The position numbers were made by a program, and so were the translations under genes. DNA of 64,000 nt from Doryteuthis pealeii (lineage: Eukaryota > Mollusca > Cephalopoda > Myopsida > Loliginidae). Position 1 is the stretch's first letter, and each line of letters opens with the position of its first letter. The stretch is taken from positions 117,272,540-117,336,539 of the forward strand of contig CM042147.1 in NCBI GenBank assembly GCA_023376005.1. Direction: 5' to 3'. Under the pieces are notes generated by a model, which saw only the letters and a list, made by a program, of their open reading frames with translations, had not been told where the DNA came from and did not search any database. Below are positions 53,757 to 63,111 of this stretch, piece by piece.

Positions 53757-53759
<3 letters not shown>
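53595..53759. repeat. Direct duplicate, right copy
   Basis: Second copy of 52724-52883. With the left copy it brackets the B and LINE fragments. Confidence 0.8.
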
Positions 53760-53806
<47 letters not shown>

Positions 53807-53848
53807 ACATACATATATATATATATATTTATTTATCCATCCATCCAT

Positions 53849-53888
<40 letters not shown>
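53760..53888. repeat. CA/TA microsatellites
   Basis: CA repeat 53760-53801, then several TA arrays. Confidence 0.95.
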
Positions 53889-53891
<3 letters not shown>

Positions 53892-54037
53892 ACCCCACCG
53901 CACGAGCAGGATGCGACACAAGATCTGAATTAGCTCCCTTCATCCTTAAAATTTTATGTATCCAGTGTGCCATGCAAAGTAATTCACCTTTATGCATACC
54001 CTCTCCAGATAACATGCACTTACGGTCAAGTCACATC

Positions 54038-54071
<34 letters not shown>

Positions 54072-54430
54072 CAACCCACCGCACGAGCAGGATGCGACAC
54101 AAGGTTAATTTCTTTAAGAGAGTTTAACAGGTTTGCATTCAGAGTTTTTCTTCTCCTAGACTGGTTACCAAGACATGGTTAAATAGCCTAGTCTGCTCTG
54201 CTATTTTGAGGTTGAGGTTTGGAGTTGAATTCAGAATTGTGTCTCCTCCTAGAATTCTTTGTATTGACTCAACCTCACCGCCACGAGCAGGATGCGACAC
54301 AAGGTCAAATACAGCTGCTTTGATTTTAGTTTTCCTTCTCCTATATTGGTTGTCGTAGCAACGTTAAAGAGTTAAAGTATATACTACTATTTAATACATT
54401 GACGGGAGGAGGAGAAGAGATGGATTCATG
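53888..54430 (-). mobile_element. Three SINE-A fragments in the same direction
   Basis: Ends at 53888 (CACGAGCAGGATGCGACACA), 54070 (same block; body to 54215) and 54268 (same block; body to 54430), all reversed. A TA array (54035-54070) precedes the second. The first is broken by a non-SINE segment (53923-54034). Confidence 0.8.
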
Positions 54431-54436
54431 TGCTCA

Positions 54437-54700
54437 TTGTTTATCAGGAAATTGACACGGTGATCCGGTTTCAAATCCCAGAGGAAGCTGTTTGCATTTT
54501 ACATAGTGCTAATACCCTCGGGGAAGGTATTAAAAAAACAAACAAAAAAAACCCCCGCTTGCCGCAGGTAGGAATTGGCACATTGTCACAAGTATGGAAA
54601 TGGATCTGCAAAACTAGCTTGCTAACTACTACACTACGATGGGACCCCTTAACCTTGGGAAAGGTGTGCATCTAACTATTCTCCCTCCAGTAGGACAGAT
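54437..54700 (+). mobile_element. SINE-A, split by foreign segment
   Basis: Head part GAAATTGACACGGTGATCCG, TTTCAAATCCCAGAGG, TACATAGTGCTAATACCC (to 54535). Then a foreign stretch including a SINE-L-like piece (54580-54640), then the body resumes at CCTTGGGAAAGGTGTGCATC. Confidence 0.7.
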
Positions 54701-54811
54701 CTAAATTAGCTCCCTTCATCCTTAAATTTTAGGTATCCAGTGTGCCATGCCAAGTAATTAACCTTTATGGCATACTCTCTCCAGATAACATGCACTTACG
54801 GTCAAGTCACA
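54698..54811. repeat. 115-bp repeat of unknown origin
   Basis: AATTAGCTCCCTTCATCCTT .. CAGATAACATGCACTTACGG + TCAAGTCACAT also occurs at 53923-54034 in the same direction. In both places it adjoins a SINE-A piece. Confidence 0.8.
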
Positions 54812-54814
54812 TTG

Positions 54815-54975
54815 AAAGCAACGGTTCCCGCTATATCACCGAAGTTAAGCAGCGAGAAGTCTGTTCAATACTTAGATGGGTGACTATTTAAGCAATAGCA
54901 CGTACTGTAAGCAACCTGATACGAAAATGTCTTTATCCGGCATTAAATGACCCGAAAAGGCTTGATATGCCGTAA
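54815..54975 (+). mobile_element. 5S-rRNA-derived SINE
   Basis: 54825-54915 follows the 3' two-thirds of 5S rRNA: ATCACCGAAGTTAAGCAGCG, ATACTTAGATGGGTGACTA, GCACGTACTGTAAGC. It is directly joined to the LINE/B tail CCGGCATTAAATGACCCGAA..GATATGCCG (54938-54975). A 5S head plus a LINE tail is the SINE3 design. It is not a functional 5S gene: the 5' third and several conserved bases are missing. Confidence 0.78.
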
Positions 54976-54984
54976 ACGAAAATC

Positions 54985-55190
54985 ATAGACGAGGCTCTTT
55001 GCGTTTAACTTGAAAAATCTATGAGTCCATCTGTTCTCCTTCTCCCATCTATGGGTAAATAGAAAGACAGACGGGATTCTTTAGCTTTCGTTAGGCATTC
55101 AGTCGAGAAGACTGAAAATAGCTCTAACCCGCTAAAAAATTGACCTTTGGTCACATCCGGTTCATGGCGGATGGTTTGGGTAAATTCAGT
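54985..55190 (+). mobile_element. SINE-A, diverged
   Basis: AGACGAGGCTCTTTGCGTTT, CCCATCTATGGGTAAATAGA, GACAGACGGGATTCTTTAGC, GACCTTTGGTCACATCCGGT, GGTTTGGGTAAATT. Pol III head absent. Confidence 0.72.
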
Positions 55191-55209
55191 CAAATAATTT
55201 TCAAGTGGG

Positions 55210-55365
55210 TCGATTTGATTCATAGATGGGACCCAGCAGGTACTGATACTCCTGGTCAGAGTGGACCTGGGAGTAATGGCAATGAAAGGGTGACTCCACA
55301 CTCCCTAGAGCTTCAGGGCTGGAGCCTTACCAGTAGATTCAGTTTAGTGTTATATCCGAGACAAA
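55210..55365 (-). mobile_element. B fragment, centre
   Basis: Reverse strand: CATAGATGGGACCCAGCAGG, CAGAGTGGACCTGGGAGTAA, GGCTGGAGCCTTACCAGTAG. Confidence 0.78.
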
Positions 55366-55795
55366 GAGCCCAGTCTGTCCTACTATTTATCCATAGCTGG
55401 AGGGTGAGTACGATTCATACCTTTCCCAAGGGTATTAGCGCTAAGTGAAAATGCAATTACCACATCCAGGATTTGAACTCGGGGTGACGAATCCATTTCC
55501 CATGACTTTAACCATTACACCACGCGCTTCTATACGATATCTGATCTGACTTATAAAACTAGTTTTGAATCCACAGTCTTTTTCTATTCGTAAAAAGGTT
55601 GCCTTAGTAAGGTTAGAAGTATACGCTAATATTTGTTTACCCATAGCTGGGGGAAGGGTAAGAGATGGATTTATTCCTTTCACAAGGGCATTAGTGCGTA
55701 AGTGAAATGCAAATAGCTTTTTTTTCCGACCAAAATTTGAACACGTCTCATCGAATTCATTTCCTACGACGAAAAACCGTTATGTGAATGCCCCA
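55363..55795 (-). mobile_element. Two SINE-A copies
   Basis: 55363-55530 has a clear reverse head (GGATTTGAACTCGGGGTGAC; TTAACCATTACACCACGCGC). 55555-55795 is more decayed (TTTACCCATAGCTGGGGGAA; CATTTCCTACGACGAAAAAC). Confidence 0.8.
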
Positions 55796-55924
55796 TCTCT
55801 AAACTCCTTTAAGGCAATGTTAGATAATCTGTGGAAAGAGTATAAATATTCTGTGGAATTGAGATGAATGTTTATAAGGAACAGCTGACAGGTCTCAGAC
55901 TTAATATACTAGCTGAAAATATAT

Positions 55925-56210
55925 TATTATTATGAGTTTTAACACCTGCTGTAGCTGGTGGTCCTCTGGAAACTGAGTGACAGCAAGTCTCCTCCGGTCT
56001 CCAGGACTCTTCTGAGTATTCTAACCGATCCCAACGGTGCTGTAGTTTGGATGGTCTCGATTCTTCTGATTTCCGGTTCACCCAAATTCTTTTCCAGAGC
56101 TTTGGAGATCGTTTCAAGGGTACCAAATACGATTGGTACTACCCTCACCTTTATGTTCCACAGTTTCCTCAGTTCTCTGGCAAGGTCTAATTATTTGTCA
56201 ACCTTTTCGC
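55925..56210 (-). pseudogene. LINE C-terminal module, copy A
   Basis: Reverse strand frames: LARELRKLWNIKVRVVPIVF, GTLETISKALEKNLGEPEIR, RIETIQTTA..SVRILRRVLE. This is the conserved end of an animal LINE protein (VPADHRVKLKE.EK..KYLDLA RELKKLWNMKV..IPIVIGALG..), resembling the C-terminal region of non-LTR elements with a restriction-like endonuclease. Ends in an AAT-rich tail. Confidence 0.6.
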
Positions 56211-56239
56211 TTTTATTATTATTATCATTATTTGCTCCT

Positions 56240-56573
56240 TTTGAGTTTTCACATCAGTATTAGCTGATGGCCTTTCACTGGTGTCTGAGTGACAGCAAGT
56301 CTCCTCAGGTCTCCAGGACTCTTCTGAGTATTCTGGCAGATTGCAGCAGTGCAGTGTTCTGAATGGTTTCAATCCTTCCTCTGATTTCCAAACATTCCAG
56401 ACCCTTTTCCAATCCTTTTGGGACTGTTCCAAGTACACCAACTACAATTGGTATCACCTTCACTTTCATATTCCATAACTTTTTTAGTTCTCTGGCAAGG
56501 TCCAGATAATTGTCAATTTTTTCATTTTCCTTTAGCTTCACCCTGTGATCTGCTGGCACTGCAAAACCCACCA

Positions 56574-56620
<47 letters not shown>
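56240..56620 (-). pseudogene. LINE C-terminal module, copy B
   Basis: Reverse strand: FAVPADHRVKLKENEKIDNY, LDLARELKKLWNMKVKVIPI, VVGVLGTVPKGLEKGLECLE, then ARILRRVLET and a frame break. Same family as copy A, from which it differs at about a third of residues. Its own AAT tail lies between the copies, so these are two insertions in one direction. An ATT array (56573-56620) abuts its 5' side. Confidence 0.65.
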
Positions 56621-57225
56621 GTCTCCGTTAGACGATCTCGGTAAGCGTTATGTTGTGATTATTTTGTGATCTCTCAAACCCTCACAAATGATCGCCTCAC
56701 CAAAACCGTCAAGAGAATGCTGTGTAGAATAGAGACGATTGTCCACTTATTAAAGAGACTGATTATATTGCTAATTAATTTCTTGTACACGCCGCTCGTG
56801 GTTTGTTATTAAAACCAACTTTTTAATTATGAACCATAAAAATAAGAAAAGGAATTTCCATGGTTAAATGAGACAGAGAAGAAAGCGCGCAGTAACTGAA
56901 TCCTTTGACCAAACAACACCAATTATACGACTTAATCTGTACGTCGCCTGCGTTTATTGAATCTTTGTTTGGTTTCATCGTTTTTATAACGTAATAAATT
57001 TTAGCCAAGGTAAAAAGAAAAAGTAGAGGAATAGGAAATTGTTTTACAGAATAGATAACCGACCTTTCCACCAATTATGTGTCGTGTATAATTTCTTGTT
57101 TGCCTCGCTTGTGTCCTTGTATACGGGTTTTGTTATTAAAACAGGTTTTAATTTAGACACAAAGAAAATGAAGAGAAAGACTTGAAGCACTTGAACGGAT
57201 AAAACTAGCCACCCTGTGTCCCACT
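56621..57225. other. Unassigned stretch
   Basis: Contains a related pair of TTTCTTGT..CGCC/TCGCT..GTTTGTTATTAAAAC blocks (56780-56815 and 57085-57140) suggesting an old tandem repeat. Nothing coding recognised. Confidence 0.4.
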
Positions 57226-57227
57226 AA

Positions 57228-57965
57228 ACTAGATCTAATGGTGAGGCTCCAGTTCTGAAGCTCTGAGGAGTATGGAGTCACTCTTTCATTGCCATTATTC
57301 CCAGGTTCACTCTGACCTGGAGTGGCAGAGTAAGTTTCAGCTGTTCTATTCTTCTATTATACCCGCCTCTGTTTCAGATATTTTTATCTGTATTCTTATT
57401 TAGTTTCATTAGCCTTTCTGATTTAATATAATATTTTATTACATTACAACTTAAATACTTGCACCCGGAGGATGCATATAATGGTGAGGCTCCGGTCGTG
57501 AAGCTCTGAGGAGTATGGAGTCACCCTTTCATTGATATTATTCCCAAGTTTACTCTGACCTGGAGTGGGAGTACCTGTTAGGGTCCCAGCCATGAGTCAA
57601 ATAGATCAAGTTTATTTATATTAAACTGATACAGGGGGAGATAACTATGTTTGTCTTCACAAACAACAATAAAATGAAGGAATATATTGCAAGCCCTACA
57701 TTATTATTATTATTTTATTTTATTTATTTTTTATTTTATTTTCGCAAGATTAAAAAATGTTAGTTGTTCATTTCTTGCTGAAGAACTACAGCTGTCAGTT
57801 GGTGAGGTCAGAGGTCAGTTGTCTTCTGGTTGACAACAGTAACACAACAAACGTGAAGCTCTGAGGAGTATGGAGTCACCCTTTCATTGACATTATTCCC
57901 AAGTTTACTCTGACCTGGAGTGGCAGTACATGTAAGGGTCCCAGCCATGAGTCAAATAGATCCGT
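57228..57965 (+). repeat. Three B-centre fragments interleaved with other repeats
   Basis: AAGCTCTGAGGAGTATGGAG .. CTCTGACCTGGAGTGG occurs at 57228-57330, 57480-57615 and 57855-57965. The first gap holds a Helitron H fragment (57335-57480, ending GCACCCGGAGGATGCATATA) and the second holds family I, suggesting repeated local duplication. Confidence 0.78.
57600..57855 (+). repeat. Family I, copy 1
   Basis: ATTAAACTGATACAGGGGGA .. ATGAAGGAATATATTGCAAG .. ATT/TTTTA-rich block .. GAAGAACTACAGCTGTCAGT .. GACAACAGTAACACAACAAA. No coding signal. Confidence 0.8.
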
Positions 57966-57983
57966 TTGAAAATTATTTGCAGG

Positions 57984-58390
57984 CATTTACCCAAACCCTC
58001 TGTCACAGACAGGGTGTGACACAAGGTCAATTTTTATACGGGATAAAGCTATTTTCTTCTTCTAGACTAAATGCCTAACCAAAACTAAAGAACCTCGTCT
58101 GTATTACTATTTACCCATAGATGGGGTAGGAGGACAGATGGATTCATGTCTTTTCCAAGAACATTAGTTCAAAGTGAAACGCAAACAGCCTTGTCCAGGG
58201 TTTGAACCCGGAGCGCTGATATCATTTCCTACGACAATAACCGTTACGCTAGACTCTAGCTTACCCATCGTTGGAGGAAAAATAGTTAGGTTCATACCTT
58301 TCCCAATGTTATTAGTGCTATGTGAAAGGATTTGAACTCGTCTTGTCGTGTCCATTTTTTACGATGATACCCATTACAACATACGCCTCC
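57984..58390 (-). mobile_element. Two SINE-A copies
   Basis: 57984-58258 is nearly complete in reverse (CAGGGTGTGACACAAGGTCA, TATTTACCCATAGATGGGG, GGGTTTGAACCCGGAGCGC, TTCCTACGACAATAACCGTT). 58260-58390 is a head-side fragment of a second. Confidence 0.85.
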
Positions 58391-58553
58391 AACTCCATAC
58401 ATAAATAATATAACAAAGCTGTGGTCCAGTTAACCTGAAGATTATTTAGTATTTTTATCAAATTGATTCAGGGGGAGACCACTATGCTCATCTTCACAAA
58501 CAACAATAAAATGAAGGAATACATTGAAAACCCTACATTATTACTAGCAAATA

Positions 58554-59471
58554 TATGCACACTTCGGGTGCAAGTATTCAAGTTTTTATGTAGTAAAACA
58601 TTATATTAAATTAGAAAGGCTATTCAAACTAAAAAAGAATGCTGATAAAAAAATTGAAACAGAGGATGTATAACCGAAAAATAGAACAACTGAAACTTAC
58701 TCTTCCATCACTCCCGTCTTTCATTGCTAAATTTTCCTTATTTAACTGTTTAGTTAAAATAGGAAGTAAAGTAATAAAATTACAGTTATTTCTTCCTTAA
58801 TGGGTTTCTTTTAAGATTCATCCCCGATATGTTTGCTACTATTTGTTAAGATAAAACCAAACAATTAGAAATCAATAATACTAAGGACATATTTATTAAA
58901 ATCACATTTTTAATATCAATATGCAAATTAGCCTTTCCGTTAATGCTGTAAACCGCTATTTTGTTGTATATATAAATACAATTGCATGTTATGAGAATGT
59001 AGATTTGGTCAACAGTATTAATAAAGTAAAACGATTTTATTAATAACTGAGGTTTAAATAAAAATAAAATCCTGTAGAATGTGACGTAAATAACAAAGGA
59101 AGTTGTGACTTAAGTAGTCGCATCCTACTCGTGTGGAGGGCACGAGCAGGATGCGACACAACGTCAATTTTTTAAGTGGAGTTTTAACAGGTTTGAATTC
59201 AGAGTTTTCCTTCTCCTAGACTGGTTACCTAGCCATAGTTAAAGAGCCCAGTCTGCCCTGCTATTTACCCACAGCTGGAGGGAGAATTGGATTCATACCT
59301 TTCCCGAGGGTATTAGCGCTATGTGAAATGCAAACAGCTTCGTTAAGGAATTGAACTCGGGTCGATGAGTCCACTTCCTATGACTCAAACCATTAGACGA
59401 CGCGCCTTACTTAACTAGTAATATAGTTTCGGTTGCAGACAAACAAACACACAATCTCCTTTATAATAAGA
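58554..59471 (-). mobile_element. Helitron H, copy 5, carrying a SINE-A
   Basis: Reverse strand: starts A|TCTTATTATAAAGGAGATTG and ends hairpin-like GCACCCGAAGTGTGC then TTGCTAG|T. Inserted between A and T in family I; copies 1 and 3 show the empty site. A SINE-A (59127-59408) sits inside it. Confidence 0.85.
59118..59408 (-). mobile_element. SINE-A, full length, with foldback end
   Basis: Complete reverse SINE-A: GAGCAGGATGCGACACAACG to CGACGCGCC. At the tail an inverted piece TCGCATCCTACTCGTG (59119-59134) pairs with CACGAGCAGGATGCGA (59142-59157). Flanks ACTTAAGTAG and ACTTAACTAG are a likely 10-bp duplication. Confidence 0.88.
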
Positions 59472-60109
59472 TTATATTTTTATTTTTGCAAGGTTAAAAA
59501 ATGCGACTTGTTCATCACTTACTGAAGAACTACAGCTGTCAATTGAAGAGGTCAGACGTCAGAGTCAGTCGTCTCCTGTTGTCAACAGTAAAGAATATAA
59601 CTTAACTGTGGTCAAGTTAATGCGATGATTATTTAGTATTTATATTAAACTGATCCAGGGGAGATAACTATGTTTGTCTTCACAAACAACAATAAAATGA
59701 AGGAATATATTGCAAGCCCTACATTATTATTATTATTTTATTTAATTTACTTTTTATTTTATTTTCGCAAGGTTTAAAAAATGTTAGTTGTTCATCTCTT
59801 GCTGAAGAACTACAGCTGTCAATGGGGTCAGAGGTCAGTCGTCTTCTGGTTGTCAACAGTAACACAACAAACGACAGACGTACAAGGGAGACAAACTGGC
59901 AGATTCGAGAAAGAGAGGGGCTAGTTGTTATATAAATCTGGATGACGGAGATATAACTCATATCTGACACTTGTGTGGTTTTCAATTTCTTTTAATCGCT
60001 GACAAGACGTTAATTCATTGACGAGAGTAAACAGTGCCACCATAAAAACATGCGTAATTGTCGATACCGGAAGTGCGACGAAATCCGGTAGTGTCAATTT
60101 TTGTCCACT

Positions 60110-60256
60110 GAAATAACAGCCCTGTCGCTTGTGGGTTTTAGAATACACCAATTGCACCTTTGCTGGAGGGTAAGACCACCCCAATGGGCCACCTGTTGCC
60201 GTGGGTGGTGACCCGTGATGCGTAAGGACTGAATGCTTGTGGCTGAGCAATCCATC
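60110..60256 (+). mobile_element. B retroposon 5' fragment
   Basis: AACAGCCCTGTCGCTTGTGG, TTAGAATACACCAATTGCAC, GCCGTGGGTGGTGACCCGTG, GATGCGTAAGGACTGAATGC. Ends abruptly. Confidence 0.82.
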
Positions 60257-61168
60257 CTACTTAAAAAAATATATAGCATTTGTAAATTGTAGGACCCGGT
60301 TTGTTTGGTTAGTGTGTGGTTGAGGAGTTGAAGATCCGAGTTATGGGTCCCCACAATTTATATGTATAAGGACTACGGAAATGTAGTTTCCATAGGTAAC
60401 AAAAGAAGAAGACATTGATAAAGGAAACAAACTTTATATACATAAATACAATTAATATAGTTTCATTGTTCTTTCAGTGGTGTTGCAGTCTGATTGTGTC
60501 TGTGCATTTGTGTGTGACAACTGTGACATGGTGTTTATATTAGTGTGATTGCTTGTGTCAACATATTAGTAGTCTGTGATTGGAACTTGTGATTGAAAGT
60601 TGTAAAATCTCACAATAAACAAACCAATTTTTGCACCTCCTCTACCCAGGCGATGCTGGTAGTCACTTCTAGTATACAATAAAAAAAGAATTGAATATAA
60701 TGCTATATGACTCCTGTAGATATCAATATGCCATAAGTTATTTTTGGAAGAATTTTTCAGACTATTGCAGAGATGCTTATAGATACGCATCCTGCGTCCC
60801 TAACACACAAAAATCTAAAAGGACGCAGTAAAATCATACCATGCGTCCCAGTATTTTTTCTTTTTTCTTCCCTCAGCATTTCAAGCTAATTTAAATACAT
60901 TTCAATAGTTTCTTAGAAAGAAATTACACGTGATCAGGTTACAAGGAAGGAGTTAGACGCTTTAGTTGTTTCCCCAGATCACAAATAAAAACCCTACAAT
61001 CTATTAAGAAACTTTAGTTGATAGCATTTTGATTTAGTGCATCCTGGGACACACTTATTTGCTTTAAATGAGTCCCGGGAAATACCCCACTTTGGCGGTC
61101 TGAGACTCTTACAGTATTTTCCATGGTTTAACGCTAACCTCTAAATTCAATTTTATTTACACTACATT
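60257..61168. other. Unassigned stretch
   Basis: CCATGCGTCCC, CCTGCGTCCC and GGACGCAG recur at 60787-60855, and a CATCCTGGGACAC/GTCCCGGGA pair lies at 61040-61082. No element ends or coding sequence recognised. Confidence 0.4.
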
Positions 61169-61176
61169 ACAAAATG

Positions 61177-61593
61177 GGTTAAATCCTACTTAACGGACCT
61201 AAATTCCACCATCGTATATCACACAACCGAAGAAAAAAATACTAAAATCAAGGAATTAACTGAATTTAATGAAATTCTCAGTGTTGATATATTAATGAAT
61301 AAACACTATAATACACTAGTTATTTTATTTGAAAACTCTTACATTTTTCAGGTGAGTCAACTTTGAACCACGTATCTTTGAGCGCTAACACAAATTTCAA
61401 ATATAGGTTCAAAGTTAACTGACCTGATAAAATGTAAGTTTTAAAAAAATAACTGGTGCATTACGTCTTTTATCCTTAATATATCAACACTAAAAATGTC
61501 ATTAAACTCGTTAATTCCATGATTTTAGTATTGTTTTCTTTCGGCGGGTGACATACGATGGTGGAATTTATGTCCGTTAAGTAGGATTTAACC
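61177..61593. mobile_element. hAT-like foldback with perfect 8-bp TSD
   Basis: Almost entirely inverted repeat: arms of about 200 bp from GGTTAAATCCTACTTAACGG inward (AATTCCACCATCGTAT; TTTGAACC near the centre). Flanked by ACAAAATG (61169-61176, 61594-61601). No transposase. The 8-bp duplication fits hAT. Confidence 0.85.
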
Positions 61594-61814
61594 ACAAAAT
61601 GGGTAGGCTAATCTATTCATTAAGTAACCATCGCTTATCAACCTTTATGGGTTATTTAATGCCAAATCTTATTTTCTTTGTATAATGATTTGTAAGCAAA
61701 TAGTTTATAGGTAAATATTTTTGTTTGCTTTTATAAACTAGAAAAAAATAATTTTCTTAACACAATGTGCATCAATAGAAATAATTTCAAGTTAGATTCA
61801 TCATTAACTTCATG

Positions 61815-62338
61815 TGTATTAATAAAATGGAGAAATAATTTCATTAACTTATTGCGTATGTTTATCTATGAGTACCTAGTTTATAGTCAAAATCACAACA
61901 ATATAGAATGCATAGAATAACTCTTATATTTACTAACGATGTCTCTATGAAAAACCTGAATTAGATTTGCCTCAAAACAGCCCATGTTATTAGTGCATTT
62001 GAAATCCTGCAATGTATGTTATATATCACTAAGAAACAAAGGGTTACATAATGTATGGTATGGTTAATTTGCATACTGGTTTTAACAAAACCGAGTTTAG
62101 TAAATAATTACTTAGTGTTATTGATATGTAATATCATTGTTTTATTCTTCAACGTATTAAAATCAATCCTATGAATGATTTTATATAGAAACCAATTAAG
62201 ATATGATTAAAACGAGTGTACTCTTTTTATATGCGTTTTTATTTAATTTCGTTAGTTTTTTTGATTTAATATATTTCATTACATTAAAACTTAATTAGAT
62301 GCGCCCGGATGGTACATATTATTGTTAGTTACTACTAA
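61815..62338 (+). mobile_element. Helitron H, copy 6
   Basis: Middle matches copy 1 (CCTCAAAACAGCCCATGTTA, ATTTGCATACTGG, CCTATGAATGATTTTATATA). End GCGCCCGGATGGTACATATT then TTGTTAG, where CTAG is expected. The start is unclear. Confidence 0.6.
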
Positions 62339-62490
62339 TGCAGTTACTAATAGTATATGTAATAATATTCTTATCTTGTCTTTATCAAACTAAGTTAATC
62401 TTACTATTTCTCAGATTTTTTTAGATGAGGCTTGATAATTAATAATATTTGTATTATTCGAACTATTGTCCTCGTCTTCATTGTTATCTG

Positions 62491-62532
62491 TACAACGTTT
62501 CGGCTGATGTGCTCTACGGCCTTCTTCAGGTA
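62491..62532 (-). ncRNA. Hammerhead ribozyme motif (E type)
   Basis: Reverse strand: TAC, CTGAAGA, stem II GGC/GCC (outer pairs intact, inner ones lost), GAA, ACGT, T, GTA. Core intact. Confidence 0.6.
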
Positions 62533-62729
62533 TTTCTTGTCGGACTCAGGAACCATCTCGGACTCAGAAACCTTCTTGTAATCGGGAACCTTCTTGTCGT
62601 AATCGGGAGCCATCACGGAACTTTGAACCTAACCCTTTATCTAGTCCACGAGCGTATCCTGTTCTCATTCCGCTAACCATAGCTGGGGTACAGGTGTTAA
62701 GCTGTGTTAATAATTATTCTATGTTACTG

Positions 62730-62822
62730 CTGCCCCTGACCAGGATTGAACCTGCAGTCTAGAGATAACTGTCACTTAGAACTGTCTTAACTTAACTCCT
62801 TTATCCACTAGGCAATGTGTCT
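62730..62822 (-). other. tRNA-like pol III promoter segment
   Basis: Reverse strand: TGCCTAGTGGATAAAGGAGT (A-box like) and GCAGGTTCAATCCTGGTCAG (B box). The two boxes are about 60 bp apart, longer than in a tRNA gene, and no cloverleaf forms. It precedes the E body on the same strand. Confidence 0.5.
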
Positions 62823-63038
62823 TGTGCAATCTGTAACAAAGTCTGTACGTCAGCTTCTGGTCTTAAGAGACATATGGTGGTGCATAAGCATAACATTTTA
62901 TCATCTGATCTATCTAATACAACGAGAAGGGCGTCCTTCCTATGTCATATTTGCATTAAACTTTGTGGATCCGCAGCGGGTTTAATGAGTCATATGAGGG
63001 CTCATGAGAGGAATGGTTCTGGTGGTGGGGTTATATGA
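62817..63038 (+). pseudogene. Two-finger C2H2 fragment, probably retroelement-derived
   Basis: Forward frame SCAICNKVCTSASGLKRHMV + VH and LCHICIKLCGSAAGLMSHMR + AH: two C-x2-C..H-x3-H fingers with the SA(S/A)GL motif seen in LINE-encoded fingers, ending ERNGSGGGVI, stop. All eight zinc ligands are present. The start lies in the antisense tRNA-like segment, so the true N-terminus is missing. A host zinc-finger exon is possible but less likely, as it lies inside an insertion. Confidence 0.5.
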
Positions 63039-63111
63039 TTGTGAGGGACGGCAGTGATCTGTAAAGATTATGCTATTGCTATGTTGTCTTTATCAAACTA
63101 AGTTAATCTTA

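Larger units (their letters stand above)
58420..59880 (+). repeat. Family I, copies 2 and 3 in tandem, with nested insertions
   Basis: Copy 2 starts near 58430 (TTAACCTGAAGATTATTTAG), is interrupted at 58553 by a Helitron and resumes at 59472 (TATTTTTATTTTTGCAAGGT) to about 59590. Copy 3 is 59590-59880. The last 60 bp match copy 1. Confidence 0.82.
62404..63083 (-). mobile_element. E-containing insertion with 28-bp direct repeats
   Basis: The insertion carries (reverse strand) a tRNA-like segment, E interior, minisatellite, hammerhead and E end. TTGTCTTTATCAAACTAAGT + TAATCTTA is repeated exactly at 62376-62403 and 63084-63111. A paralogous uninterrupted sequence at 63330-63430 gives the empty site. 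It also contains a forward zinc-finger frame. Confidence 0.75.

Noticed and set aside
54825..54915. Functional 5S rRNA gene
   Set aside because: The 5' third is missing and conserved bases are changed; it is fused to a LINE tail.
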